A stretch of 64,000 nt of DNA from Pseudoips prasinana (lineage: Eukaryota; Arthropoda; Insecta; Lepidoptera; Nolidae). The first letter of the stretch is position 1, and each line of letters opens with the position of its first letter. The position numbers and the translations under genes were made by a program. The DNA is taken from assembly GCA_951640165.1 (NCBI GenBank), contig OX621237.1:6758001-6822000 (forward strand), given 5' to 3'. Shown one piece after another: positions 42,901-54,499 of this stretch. Under the pieces are notes generated by a model, which saw nothing but the letters and a program-made list of their open reading frames with translations, made no database searches and had not been told where the DNA came from.

Positions 42901-43534
42901 ACCTATATGAGATGTAACATAAAAAGTGATAGTCAACTTAGAAGCGCTATCTTCTGTTTTTGAAATTAAAGAAAAGCACTTTGTGAAATATGGAAAACGA
43001 ATGTCTTTCTCATACAAAATCATCTGATCATTATTTTTGTATGGGAACTTAATGTTTTTTGTGTATTTTCCATGTTGATACGTAACAGGTTGTTTAGTAC
43101 CAAAAGAAAATAATGCCTAATGCCATATTAAATTTAATTTAAACCGTTAGCTCATGCCGTCCCTATGGTTTGTGTTGTCGCATAGTATAAATTAATTGAA
43201 ATAAATTTCACATTATATTGCAACTACACATTTAAAAAACACCGAGGAAGTATCAAAAGAAAGTTCTTCTGAGTGGGTCACTTTTTTATTACTTATCTAT
43301 TATAAAATAAGCGTAGTATAATTATTTATTAATAAAACTTTATTTTCAGATTTGGAGGTTGCCCTTAGCGGATAATAATAATACATCAAAGTTTATATAT
43401 ATCTCAAAACCGGTAACGCCTACAACATGTACGACATAATTTATCATTAGCTGGATTTAAAAATAGCATAAGTAAGTATTACATAAAACATGAATGTAAA
43501 GTTTTTGTTGGAACTTCAAAGTACATATTACGAA
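42901..43534. other. Intergenic, nothing recognised
   Basis: AT-rich, no ORF or shared repeat. Confidence 0.55.
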
Positions 43535-43700
43535 ACTTGCTCGTTGGTTTAGCGTTGCGTTCAACTGTAGATTATGGAGAGGCAAAAGTATTATTGATTT
43601 TTTCAGCGCTGCAGTTAAGAGAGTCGTCTTGCCACTTCGTGTCACGAGTTCGATTCCCGCGCAGGACAACTATTTGTATGACCCATAAATAGATGTCATG
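43535..43700 (+). mobile_element. tRNA-headed SINE with an internal insertion
   Basis: TTGCTCGTTGGTTTAGCGTT resembles an A-box region; GAGTTCGATTCCCGCGCAGG is the B-box, but it is about 100 bp further on rather than ~35 bp, suggesting an insertion in the head. ACAACTATTTGTATGACCCA begins the body. Confidence 0.5.
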
Positions 43701-43864
43701 AGTCTGGAAGTATTTTGTGGCTGTCAATTATACGTTTGTAAAGTACCCCGAGACATAGAGATTGTTGCAGTTTCCAAAACAGTTAAAGCGATACTCCGGG
43801 ACAAGCCTGAGCTTTACGGTTCAATGTCATTTCATTGTGTATCTACCTCTTTTGACCCTGGTTT

Positions 43865-43910
43865 ACAGGAGTTGCAGTGGTGGGTAAGAATCCACCACTG
43901 TAACTCCTGT
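43865..43910. repeat. 19-bp-arm hairpin
   Basis: ACAGGAGTTGCAGTGGTGG pairs with CCACCACTGTAACTCCTGT (one G.T wobble) around GTAAGAAT. Short, near-perfect. Confidence 0.7.
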
Positions 43911-44427
43911 CTTAGTTAGATAAAAAAGACATAGAGACTAATTTCCCTAGTGCGGGCGTTGTCTTTTAACCGCACTTGGATTTGTTTTCCACTAGGGACT
44001 GAATAGTCCTTAGTGGGAAATAAAACCCTGTATCGCGAAGGACTGAAAATTTTTCAAGTTCACGCAAACAAAGCACATAAAAACTGTACCTCATTAAGAC
44101 TATTATTACGAGAAAATGCGTGGCTTGAGATCTACGATGTATTGTCGGTAAGGGAGGTATGGGGAGCAGCGACTCCGTTGCAGGAGAGGTTCTTTCGCCT
44201 CTGCCGACAAACGACCGTCTCCAGCCATATAAAAAAAACATAACTTCCTTGAACATGTTTACACCAGTGCTAAGCTATATCGACCAATGATTATGATTGG
44301 TGAGTATCAAACGTATTCATAGCTACGTAGCATAGCATATCATTGCTAGAAAAGCTGAGAGTATCTGAGCTAAGCTGCGGCCAGACAGACGGAAGGACGG
44401 TCATTGCGAAACTATAAGGGCTTCTGA

Positions 44428-44690
44428 CGGGCCTGTTGGCGTGGTTGGCAAATGCTTGCTTTTCGCGCCGGAGGTCGTGGGTTCGATTCCCACCCAGGAC
44501 AGATATCTGTGTGCATGAACATGTCTTTTTCTCCTGAGTCTGGGTGTAATTATCTATATAAGTATGTATTTACAAAAGAAAAATAATATATGTAGTATAT
44601 CAATTATCTGGTTTCCATAGTACAAGCTCTGCTTAGTTTGGGATCAGATGGCCGTGTGTAAATTATGTCTCAGGATATTATTATTATTCC
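44428..44690 (+). mobile_element. SINE family B, complete
   Basis: The head GGGCCTGTTGGCGTGGTTGG, B-box GGGTTCGATTCCCACCCAGG, the shared 3' body and the tail AGGATATTATTATTATT. Confidence 0.92.
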
Positions 44691-45181
44691 TTTGCCGTGG
44701 ACTATGGAACCCAAAAAATCCGTTTAGCATGTTAATAGTAGGCATTTAGTTGGTTAAAATAGGTTTCAGAATTGCTTTATGATTAGTGAATATTACATCT
44801 TATTACTGAGATTTTTAGATTATATTGTCTTATTTTAAAAAAGACCTATTCATATTCCCGTGCCCATCGTTGGGTGTTGATTTACACCAAAGATAGCAGA
44901 CACGCCATTTGTCCGTAGTTGAAAGTGAGTCTTATTTTTTATTATGCACCTGTGAGGGTGAGGAAGCTTCATATACTCTTGTTTTTATACAAATTAATTT
45001 ACACAAATTTGAAAAAATACTTTAAAGTTTTGCGTAGTAAATAGCTGGTCCAGTTAACAAAATATAATAATAACAACATTTAATCAACTCATCCCGAGGG
45101 ACCAGCTTAAAGAATCAGTTTACCAAAGAGTCAGTCAAGGTTCAAACTCCAAAGGAGGGGCTCTGTGGTGCGGGACACTTA

Positions 45182-45424
45182 GGCTGAGATCTATAGAGCG
45201 TAGGTACTTAGACTTTGCTCAAACTTTACTTACGTAAAACTTTGCTAAATGTATGCTAAGCTTATACTTTGATTTGGTATTTATAGACTTTTTAAAGTTA
45301 AGATTATGCTTAGCATAAGCTAAGACAGACAAGTCAAAACACCAATTGTAATTTCGTTACATGCATTAACTTCTGTCTAAGTAAAGTCTGAGCAAAGCAT
45401 AAGTACGCTCTATAGATCTCAGCC
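45182..45424. mobile_element. PIF/Harbinger-like MITE, copy 2
   Basis: Same 20-bp inverted ends as 27412-27651, 243 bp, flanked by TTA on both sides. Nearly identical to copy 1, so both moved recently. Confidence 0.87.
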
Positions 45425-45859
45425 TTAGATTGTAGCCCTCGGATATTTAATTTTATATTTTTCTAAATAGATACACATTATAAATAAATTACAGCATCAT
45501 CACAAAAAGATTTGTCCTGGGAGGTTGGGACTAGTAGCCTATAGGTAAGATCTATAAAAAAATACCCGAATAATACTTACAATGCTTTTCCTTCCTCCGA
45601 AAATGGTAACAATGACAATATTGCTAAATCAATAAACGAGCTACATATACTTTAGTTAGTTCGCACCTGTATGTCTAGATGGCGATGCATGTCACTAAAA
45701 CTTACGTTTAGCAACTAATCTTGATAAACCACCATTATTAAATTAAAGTAATAATTGTCCATAATAATATCCGTTCAAGGCAACTTTGATATGGGTTGAT
45801 ATCTATAGGATGGTTGCAATTAGTTAGTTCAAAATTTATATATAAATATCTTGGGACAA

Positions 45860-45953
45860 AAACACACTGCAATCTGATTCCAAACTAGGCAAAGCCTGTA
45901 CTATGACAATCAGACAACTGATAAAAGAATTTCTAAATACATACATATTATAG
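45860..45953 (-). mobile_element. SINE family C, 3' part
   Basis: On the minus strand CTGATTGTCATAGTACAGG-like sequence, then TTTGCCTAGTTTGGAATCAG, the shared body. Joined to the Helitron at 45955. Confidence 0.75.
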
Positions 45954-45954
45954 A

Positions 45955-46243
45955 CTAGCTGTGCCCCGCGGTTTTACCCGCGTTAAAATTTATAAACTAT
46001 CACAGCCTCCCCCGTAGGTGATAGCGTGATAATATGTAGCCTATATGTTGACGCGACCACTTAGTACAGTACTTTTTGATTTTAGCCCGGACATACTGTA
46101 TACAGACAAACAGACACACAGACAAAAATTCTAAAAACTATATTTTTGGTTTCGATATCGATTGTAGATCACTCCCCAAGTATCATTAAAAAAATATTCA
46201 ATGTACAGTTTCGACTTTCCTACGACTTTATTATATGTATAGA
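45955..46243 (-). mobile_element. Short Helitron, 289 bp
   Basis: CTAG plus GCCCCGCGGTTTTACCCGCG at the 3' end (left); 5' end TCTATACATATAATAAAGTC on minus at 46243. The twin at 47296-47620 is in the opposite orientation. Confidence 0.88.
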
Positions 46244-46264
46244 TACATGACTCCTACACACATA

Positions 46265-46370
46265 ACAAATAAACGTGCTTATCACGCAAAGATTTGTCCT
46301 GGGTGTGGTCGAACCCGCCATCTCTGGCTTAGGAGTTACCGCACTAACTACTGAACCAACAGGTAAATCT
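46265..46370 (-). mobile_element. tRNA-like SINE head, minus strand
   Basis: On the minus strand TTGGTTCAGTAGTTAGTGCG and the B-box GCGGGTTCGACCACACCC, then AGGACAAATCTTTG, like other SINE head-body junctions here. Confidence 0.6.
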
Positions 46371-46486
46371 AAAATTTTGTAACGCGCTATTGAAATTACA
46401 TAATAAATCTCGTACCTATAATTTAATAGGTACCAAGGCAAACGAGTAAGCTGGTCTGATGGTAAGTAATCACCTGAATCACCAGG

Positions 46487-46765
46487 GGGGCTACCGGCTA
46501 AATACCGGCGTTCAAATAAATAAAGGTTAAAAATGACTTAATCAATCAATAAACCGGCTTCCATGACCACATGTGACGTCATAAATGGTCCGGAATCGAT
46601 TTTCAAAGTCGAAGCCGATTTTACGATTGATTAAGTCATTTTAAACCTTTATTTATTTGAACGCTATTTAAGAAATCGATGTTCGGCGACTTAGCCGGTA
46701 GAGCCCCTGTATTTATTTGAACGCTGGTCACTATCACGATGTTCGGCGACTTATCCGGTAGCCCC
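46487..46765. mobile_element. MITE family H, copy 2, with duplicated right end
   Basis: Left GGGGCTACCGGCTAAAT; first right end GACTTAGCCGGTAGAGCCCC (46688-46707), then an extra ~58 bp repeat of the end (GATGTTCGGCGACTTATCCG to 46765). Confidence 0.7.
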
Positions 46766-47295
46766 AGTGAGTCTGCATGTACGTCGGAGGCTTTTGAGAA
46801 AGGAATAGTCTCTTTTCTTGAAGGTTGCCATGTCATACCGGATCGGATTTTGTGTTAAGTGTCATATGAGAGAACGAGAGATTTTATTTGATTTTCACTG
46901 CTTCACCGGACAATAAAGGGGGCGGGGGCTGTCTAGGAATTAAGACTATATAAACTATTATAAACTAATGAAAGACTTCAAAGTTAATAAATATTGTATA
47001 CGTTCACAAGGCTCAGTCCTAATGGGCTTGTGATATCGATTTCAGGGTCACGGTTGCGCTTTGTACCGTGGACTTCAAGTGGATACACTTCCACAACGGA
47101 AACTGGCCTTATTACCTACGTAATAGAGACGTTTTAAAGTTAAAAGTGTTTCCAGAAACGTGACGTCGACTTACCTAATATGTATTCCGCGCCATAACAC
47201 ACATTAAATAAACACTTGTGTTTGTTTAGGGTTCGATATGGTAGTATATATATATGCAGGTTATTATTTAAAATATCTACGTAGTATGTTCATTA

Positions 47296-47620
47296 TCTAT
47301 ACATATAATAAAATCGTAGGAAAGCCAAAACTGTATATTGAATATTTTTTTAAAAGGATACATGGGGCGTGATCTACAATCGATATTAAAGGCAAAAATA
47401 TAGTTTTTAAAATTTTTGTCTGTGTGTCTGTTTGTCTGTATGTATGTCCGAGCTAAACTCAAAAAGTACTGTATGGATTTACTTCAAATTTTGCATGAAT
47501 TTTGCATTACTAAGAGGTCGGTTCAACATATAGGGTACATATAATCATGCTATAACCTACGGGGGCGGAGCTGTACAGTTTATAAAGTTTAACGCGGGTA
47601 AAACCGCGGGGCACGGCTAG
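47296..47620 (+). mobile_element. Short Helitron, 325 bp
   Basis: A|TCTATACATATAATAAAATC at the 5' end; GCGGGTAAAACCGCGGGGCA and CGGCTAG|T at the 3' end. The interior (TTTTTGTCTGTGTGTCTG, GTCCGAGCTAAACTC) matches 45955-46243 reversed. Confidence 0.9.
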
Positions 47621-48022
47621 TTCTTAATATTATTTTAAACTCTTTGAACCCAGCCATTAACTTCACAGCTAGCAACGTAGTTCCTATCTCAGGCAGCTGA
47701 ATTAACATTCGCACATGTAACTTAAATTATTTGTTTTTTCAGTGAGGCCATCAAAATATTATTTTAAAAGGTTAGAAAAGTGCTTAAAAACTCATAAAAA
47801 AATACAGTATTTGGGAGATGCATTACATCATCTATAGTACAACTAAGTGTTATGGAACTGTGCTAATGTTAAGACCTAACTTAGGTATACTTTTCAACAT
47901 ATATAGTAAATAAATAATAATATTATTAAATCACAACTACGCCGTTCGTGTGTAGCGTCTGAGACGTACATATACAACACGTGCATGTGCGATTCTACCT
48001 CTTTTGTAATATATAATATAAA

Positions 48023-48260
48023 GTCACCGTAGCCTAGTTGGTAGTGCTCCTGCCTACGAAGCTGGTGGTCCTGGGTTCGAATCCCGGTAAGTGCTCATCA
48101 CACAAATATTTGTTTCTGAGTCATGGATGTTTTCTATGTATATAAGTATATATCTATCTATATAAGTATGTATATCGTCGCCTGGTACCCATAGTAAAAG
48201 CTTTGCTTAGTTTGGGGCTAGGATGATCTGTGTGACATTGTCCCTAGATAGGTATTATTA
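48023..48260 (+). mobile_element. SINE family A, rearranged middle
   Basis: Complete head and 3' body, but the segment after GTAAGTGC is shortened (CTCATCACACAAATATTTG). Ends in ATTATTATTAAAA. Confidence 0.88.
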
Positions 48261-48499
48261 TTAAAAAAAAAAACATTAAATGGGACCAGAAGCCGAGCGA
48301 ACACGAGAAGGTTTACCAACCTAGCACCCCAATAGAAGATGCCTTTACAAAATTATGTTGTCGTAGGTACCCGAAAATACAGATAGAGTGTAGAGATTTC
48401 AATGAACTATTAATGAAGGCACACTTACGACGTGAGTACTGCCGAATCTGATCTGAATCCGTGAAAAAACGGTCCGAAGTAGGTAAGAACTATTTTCGA

Positions 48500-48739
48500 T
48501 CACCGTAGCCTAGTTGGTAGTGCTCTTGCCTACGAAGCTGGTGGTCCTGGGTTCGAATCCCGGTAAGTGCAAATATTTGTGTGATGAGCACGAATATTTG
48601 TTTCTGAGTCATGGATGTTTTCTATGTATTTAAGTATTTATCTATCTATTAAGTATGTATATCTATCTATATAACTAAGCTTTGCGTAGTTTGGAGCTAG
48701 GATGATCTGTGTGACTTTGTCCCTAGATATTATTATTTG
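48500..48739 (+). mobile_element. SINE family A, 3' body shortened
   Basis: Head TCACCGTAGCCTAGTTGG. The 3' part lacks about 20 bp around CCATAGTACAAG. Tail AGATATTATTATT. Confidence 0.88.
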
Positions 48740-50184
48740 TGTGGTAGTTTTCTCGATCTGTATTATGATGGATTCGGATCGGACGTAGTGCGAAACCGGT
48801 GTTTTATAAGTTATAACACAAAACACTGACTAGTACACACCGATTAATATTATTATAAAATTATTTTAGTTAAAATCTAAATTATACAGTTTTTATCTCT
48901 TTATAAAATGTATAAAGGGAGAGTTTTGGTAATAAACGATACGGAGAGAGGTAAACTTTGCATTCAAATATGCGTCATATATACATAATATAATAAATAG
49001 GTAATTACTGAAACTATGTGCACTATAATTAATTTAGCAAATTTAATTAAAGATCATTAAACCACAGGTGGTAACATTAACGTAGCTACACATACACACA
49101 TACGCTCACTCAACATGCGTATACAATAACCTTAAAATCCCACACATGCTCCGCTCAGCGCATAGCGTGTGGTGTTACACATTGTTTTGTTCACTGTTTT
49201 ACGTCATGGCGTCAGCTTGTTTCGCATATGAATTTGCTCCAGTATTTCGTTGGCTCCCCTAAGCTCTGAGTTGTACCTAGGTATATATAGTGAAATCAGG
49301 AAGGCAAACTGAATATCAACGTGCCTTCAAGATAATATAAATTTGACACCTTCATTTGCGTTCTCGTACGAATGCCGTAGCGCCGATCGTAATAACCTTA
49401 TAGAATAACCTTGCACTTAGAATTAATACGATATATTTCCAGATAAATACGGCTTTTAATTGTACTTATATGAAAACAATCTTATAGTTTTATTAAGTAT
49501 ATATATATATAACTTTGACGCCTAAAATACAGGTTCCTTTACCTAGTTTAGGAGTTACTAGTTTGTCCTCATCCAAATCCCATCAAGTATAACAGTTAGT
49601 TATTAATTAAGTAAGGCAAATATTACAGACTTTACTTTACAAATGATAATTACTATTATTATACGCCCATATTTCTTGTAATGTCTATGTAATGTGAGAG
49701 TCCGCCTAAGGCACTAAATTGTTTATTTTTAATTCCAATTGCTATCGAGAACTGCTTGCCATGAGGGGGCTGTTTACTTGTTAACCTACTTGTTGCTGTG
49801 TTAAAAACACAATAAGTTTTACAATCGTCTTAAATATGGGATCATCTCAAAAGTAGTTCCTATCGAATAAAAAATCGGCTCTTAACCAATGGAGGACACA
49901 TAAAAAATAAAAAACCATACATACCGTAGGTACATTATTCTTCTTCATACAGTTGAATTGATAAACCTCCTCCTTTCTGAAGCCGGTTCAAATGGGAACA
50001 AAGCACCCGTATATAGGTGCGCCTAGTATCAATAGCAATAGATATTACGTTTTATATACTTACATAAAATATTTTTGATCAAGTATTTTCTAATAAGCAC
50101 AGTGAACTCAGATGTTTAAATAAAGTCCATATTAATGTAATACCTACTCAATAATATATCATAGATTACTATGTTTTATTTGTT
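48740..50184. other. Intergenic, nothing recognised
   Basis: No convincing ORF, no repeat shared within the window. Confidence 0.5.
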
Positions 50185-50480
50185 CAAACTCAAAAAGTCA
50201 TTTATTACGTTAAAATATTACATTCGTGTGGAATCGTCAATTTTTTTACCCTACCGTGCAGTGCATGACGTGGCAGCTACTGAGAAACACTGCCAGAAAA
50301 TTCAGTAGGAATCCTTTTATAAAATATTAATTTTTTACATAAAATTACATTGTATTTAAATGTGTCAATTTAGAGCGACTCAATCTCAAGCTGTTTTGTC
50401 ACTCAAATAATCAGAAGTTTTGTAGTAAGCCCTGCTACACAATTTGGCTTTTATAATTCTTTTAAACTTATTCGTAGACA
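50185..50480 (-). mobile_element. LINE 3' UTR tail, copy 1
   Basis: Shares TGGAATCGTCA, TTTTTACCCTACCGTG, AGTGCATGACGTG, CAGCTACTGAGAAACACTGC, AGTAGGAATCCTTTT and ACACAATTTGGCTT with 62497-62775. The minus-strand end TAATAAATGACTTTTTGAG suggests a polyadenylated LINE end. Clade unknown. Confidence 0.65.
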
Positions 50481-50906
50481 TATCTCGGATATCACTTCCT
50501 TTCCTTGTTATAATAGAGAAGTCAATGATGCAAGTCCAGTGCAGTTTGTTAATAATTAGACGGGCGCGGAATTAACCCTAAATCAGACAATGGTATAATA
50601 GTTACCACGTCATTTTGAACTCTAGGATGTTGTAATAAGATCTTAAACTATTGTATAATATTGTTATACAGTAGTAGTAGTAAACATCAACCCTGCTTAG
50701 TGGTACATATATCTAGTCGAAGAATTAATCAAAAACCTCCCTCCAACATCCCTCTGATCCACGATCAAGCGCGCGATTATGGATCGGGGCATTTCATTGA
50801 TATGAATCTCGACGAAGGGCCATGGAGGGCGAAACAGTCAGTGCCAAGTAAAACTGAGGTAGGGCTTTAGGTATTCATCTGTAGTAATATTGTTGGTCAT
50901 AATGTT

Positions 50907-51147
50907 GGTCGCCATAGCCTAGTTGGTAGTGCTCCTGCCTACGAAGCTGGTGGTCCTGGGTTCGAATCCCGGTAAGTGCAAATATTTGTGTGATGAGCAT
51001 GAATATTTGTTTCTGAGTCATGGATGTTTCTAAGTATTTATCTATCTATATAAGTATGTATATCGTCGCCTGGTACCCATAGTACAAGCTTTGCTTAGTT
51101 TGGGGCTAGGATGATCTGTGTGACATTGTCCCCAGATATTATTATTA
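50907..51147 (+). mobile_element. SINE family A, nearly complete
   Basis: Head GGTCGCCATAGCCTAGTTGG; all parts present; tail AGATATTATTATTA. Confidence 0.9.
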
Positions 51148-51164
51148 ATTTTATAATTTAGTAC

Positions 51165-51290
51165 ATACATAGGTACATACTCACGCCTGTTCCCCAGAGG
51201 GTTAGGCGGAAACAATGGATTTCCATTTGGCACGATCCTTGCGCACCTCTTATCTTGGCTGGGGTGTACTAGCGAACAGAACTTCGACCC
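51165..51290 (-). mobile_element. LINE tail fragment
   Basis: ATACTCACGCCTGTTCCCCA, then AGGCGGAAACAATGGATTTC is the reverse of the LINE end at 63600-63670 (ATCCGTTGTCTCTGCC, AACAGGCGTGAGTCT). Confidence 0.65.
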
Positions 51291-51394
51291 TTCAGGATCT
51301 TTTGTACTATCTTGCGCACGCCTTTTGCCTCGTTTATTCTCATGGTATTTTTATGTTATTTTTAATTTGGTAGAAGTCATTAATAAAAAAACAA

Positions 51395-51628
51395 TTCATA
51401 TTCTGGGACGTTGTTCACACACGACAATCTGATCCCAAACTAACATACCTACTACTTTTTTTTTGTACATAGGTACATACAGTTTATATAGATAATTACA
51501 CCCAGACTCAGGACAAACAGACACATTTGATTGTGTTGATGCATACACATACTGTCCTGGGTGGGAATCGAACCCACAACCTGCGGCGTGAAAGGCAAGT
51601 ATCGGCCAACCACGGTAACCGGCCCGTC
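51395..51628 (-). mobile_element. SINE family B, minus strand
   Basis: On the minus strand CGGGCCGGTTACCGTGGTTG, the B-box GGGTTCGATTCCCACCCAGG and a shortened 3' body (GTTAGTTTGGGATCAG). It lies 300 bp from the Cys-Gly-Pro ORF, on its 3' side. Confidence 0.87.
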
Positions 51629-51691
51629 ATAAATAATAGTATCGTTTCTGTGATATACTTATCACAGCGGTGATACGCTTATTTATAGTAG

Positions 51692-51697
51692 TTTATT
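51692..51697 (-). terminator. Candidate poly(A) signal of the Cys-Gly-Pro ORF
   Basis: AATAAA on the minus strand, 233 nt after the stop. It lies upstream of the SINE in genome order, so it could end a short mRNA. Confidence 0.35.
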
Positions 51698-51929
51698 TCC
51701 ACGAAACAGTGCCTCTAGCACGAGTTCCTGCAGTTTACTTACTCGATCACACGTACAGTTTCTCCCATACATTGAGCACCAGCTCCTCTCGCGGAAACTA
51801 TTAAGAACTAAAACTCTGGTGCTCAACGAAACAGCACGGAGTTAAACTCATCAAGTCAAACGTCAAATCCGCGGCGCTTAACCGACGCAGACACCATGGC
51901 TTGTCTGCGGGTCGAGCGCCACATCCTCA

Positions 51930-52034
51930 CTAGCAAATCTTGGTGCAACACGTGTAAATTGTTATGCAGGGACAGCAGCATCCACCGCAGCCACCGCCGC
52001 AGGGACCGCAACAACCACCACAAGGTCCACACAT
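51930..52034 (-). CDS. Cys-Gly-Pro-rich microprotein, Mst84D/Mst87F-like (34 aa)
   Basis: ATG at 52034-52032, TAG at 51932-51930, no intron. The protein has 34 residues, 13 of them Cys and 9 Gly: MCGPCGGCCGPCGGGC at the start, then GGCCCPCITIY and TCCTKIC at the end. CGP and CGGC repeats are the hallmark of the fly Mst(3)CGP family, tiny intronless testis proteins of the sperm tail sheath that start MCCGPC. Here the repeat part is short (residues 2-23) and the tail differs. Alternatives: an MQGQQHPPQPPP-type ORF on the opposite strand (51965 onward), a keratin-associated-like or metal-binding peptide, or chance in a GC-rich patch. The patch is sharply richer in GC than its surroundings and not a repeat seen here, which favours real coding. 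A minus-strand AATAAA lies 233 nt downstream. Confidence 0.55.
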   Translation of the reverse strand: MCGPCGGCCGPCGGGCGGCCCPCITIYTCCTKIC

Positions 52035-53814
52035 GTTTCTATTTCTTGGTAAAGAGTACTAAGAAGGCCTAAAATACCTACTCTTAGTAAAAAAAGTGTA
52101 CAAAATTAGGCAGGCCTATTACTTTTAACCTATTTTAAAAGAAGGACGTTATCAATACGACTGTAACTTTCGTTTTTGTATATATTTTACGCCATTGTAA
52201 AGTTATAGTTGTTTGTGTGTTTTATGCCATTTATTCTGTAGTCCCCCAGATCAATTATTTGATCTGAGTGTAGTCCGTATTACGTTTGTGGTTAACGTTA
52301 TTTGCCTTGTTAAGTATTAACACATTTTATAAGAAGCGGTGAGCAATATGCAATTTGCTCCCTTACCCAAAAATATATTCCTTCTTGCATGAGCATATCA
52401 TGCAAGAAGGAATATGTCAATATAAACAAACAAATTACATGCACGTGTCACGTACATGACACTACATCTACGGACTGTCATTGTCGAGCACCCGATAGCG
52501 ACATCTATCTAGGCTATCGAGCACTAAGACGAGCGGTGCTTTCTCCGCTTGATTAAACTGACATTAGCGGAATTAAAACTATATTTTAAATTTATATTTA
52601 GAATGAACCTATTTTTTTAATTTGCAATAACACACTTATGCCAACCTAAGTGTAAAAAATGCCCTAAATTGTCTCTCTATCTATCTACTCGTGCAGAGCC
52701 AAGGCGGATCCCTATGTATCCCTTTCCTAGACAATAGGGATCACTTTATTTTATTTATTAGGTTTACCAACAGAAGCTACAATATTTCTCGTACAGATGC
52801 TAGTATACTATAAAACTTAATTCTAATTGCGCATCTAATTATAGGCAAAATACCACTTGTTTAGATGCCTACACTCTGTAGGTAGTAAATTAATATATAT
52901 TGTTCTAACAGTTTTTATAAGATAAAATTATAATACAACTACTAACTTCTATGAAAATTATGAATATAAACAACAAAACAGTTCAAAGAAATGTGTTTAA
53001 ATAGGTACCTGCTAATATCGACCACAAATTGGGTTAGGCGAGTATGAGTAGGTAATATGACTATTTCGATCCACAAAAGTTGTACATATATCCAACGTAA
53101 ATAGCCTTGAACTTATGTATCTTTGTAGGCACATCTAAATGATCTTGAACTTGAAGCACATTATTTAAATAAATTACGTTGTTTTTAAACCCGGCAAGTG
53201 ATTAGTCAACATCATAGAAATTTACGATTATTATACAGGAATAAAAAGTATCATTCTAATGGCGTTGATGACCTTACGTGCATTGAACGTTTCCGGAATG
53301 CTAACATATTTGTCACGCACAAAATTTGGGCACGCGTAACATTTTATCAATGGTACCAAGTTCTGCGTAGTCCGAGACATAAATCATAGATGGCGCTGGA
53401 TGTATCATAGAGTTTTGTTTTGTTTAAATAGTTGAGATGCGTTTCAGAACTGAATAGTACCTACATATCTAACAGATAAGCGGCAACGATGCTCGATGCG
53501 CGGGGCACACTTGGGAGGGCGGCCCAATTCGATGCTGTGGCCATTACACAATGAATTTATAGCCGCATACGGCTGACACATATTGCGTGCACGTCATGTG
53601 TACCGTGCCGCGCTGGAATATTTAGGCAATTAGCGATCACTGCGATCACAATCGTGGGACGCGGCCGAGTTGAAGAGTTGTTATTAATGTAATAATAACT
53701 TATGAATGCATAATACATTGTTTTCATTTTATTACAATCCAAAGGGTTTTGTATGATTTGCTGTGAAATGGATTACTTACTTAAAAATATATATTAAAAT
53801 GACCTACAATTGAG
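52035..53814. other. Intergenic region upstream of the Cys-Gly-Pro ORF
   Basis: Contains a perfect hairpin (52375-52415) and a relatively GC-rich patch (53450-53660) with a minus-strand TATA-like GGCTATAAATTCATTG at about 53549-53564. No other ORF or known repeat. Confidence 0.5.
52375..52415. repeat. Perfect 18-bp-arm hairpin
   Basis: ATATTCCTTCTTGCATGA and its exact complement flank the 5-nt loop GCATA. Very stable as RNA. Could be a MITE relic, or an RNA end or processing signal. Confidence 0.8.
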
Positions 53815-53985
53815 GGGCTCATGGCCAGGTGGACCCCTTAGGCAAACGGTGAGTCTATAGATGGTTGACCGCATGTGTATTATTTTCTGGGCGTCTCCGT
53901 GCACTATAAGCGGTCTGCCTCTGCTATTATCAGTGGTTTACTGGTTGGCTTGAATAATTCAGACCTCCAACCACTGAGCCCTCTC
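53815..53985 (+). mobile_element. Degenerate 5S-like SINE copy
   Basis: GGTGAGTCTATAGATGGTTG and ACCGC, then TTTTCTGGGCGTCTCCGTGC, then GGCTTGAATAATTCAGAC match the family in order with deletions. Confidence 0.6.
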
Positions 53986-54499
53986 GACAATAATTGCCTA
54001 CTTTATCTCACAAATAATATACCTCTATTTCAATTTATTCAGCTTTGTATATTATTTGTTGATTTAATACTAACTTGCCTATCTAAAGATAACTTCTATA
54101 ATGTAATTGCTGTGTATTATTAAATAAATATTATTAAATAAATAAATACAAATTGAACCTTATAATTATTGATATAGATTAATTACCCACAATATTATTG
54201 ATCCTTGCAACATTTAACAACAGAAATAGCTCCGATCTGGTATCCAAACAATAAAAACAGCCTAGAAACACAATAAAATTAGTTCTGATTGAGTAAATTT
54301 GAAACTAAGCATGGTTCTAAAGAAATCTTTGCAAGGTCGTTTCGCGTTGATAGGCGGAGATAAACACATTGTATGTCAAGTGGACGTATTCAACACTTAA
54401 AACTGCATTTATTAACATTTTTTAAATACTTGCCTATCCTACATGCATTTTGCCAATGGCAAATGTTAGAAATAATGGTTGAGGAGGTCATCACCCAGC

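Noticed and set aside
43966..44256. 96-codon minus-strand ORF
   Set aside because: No homology features; overlaps a dispersed repeat end and has no splice signals or codon pattern that would support it.
48500..48580. Sequences resembling tRNA genes (also at 36328, 42641, 44428, 50907, 59788 and 61538)
   Set aside because: Good A and B boxes, but they continue into SINE bodies with ATT tails and lack paired acceptor stems; they are SINE heads, not tRNA genes.
51965..52066. Plus-strand Gln/Pro-rich ORF (MQGQQHPPQPPPQGP...) opposite the Cys-Gly-Pro ORF
   Set aside because: The minus-strand reading has a recognisable family composition and its own start and stop; the Gln/Pro frame is what a CGP repeat gives in antisense. 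Not fully excluded.
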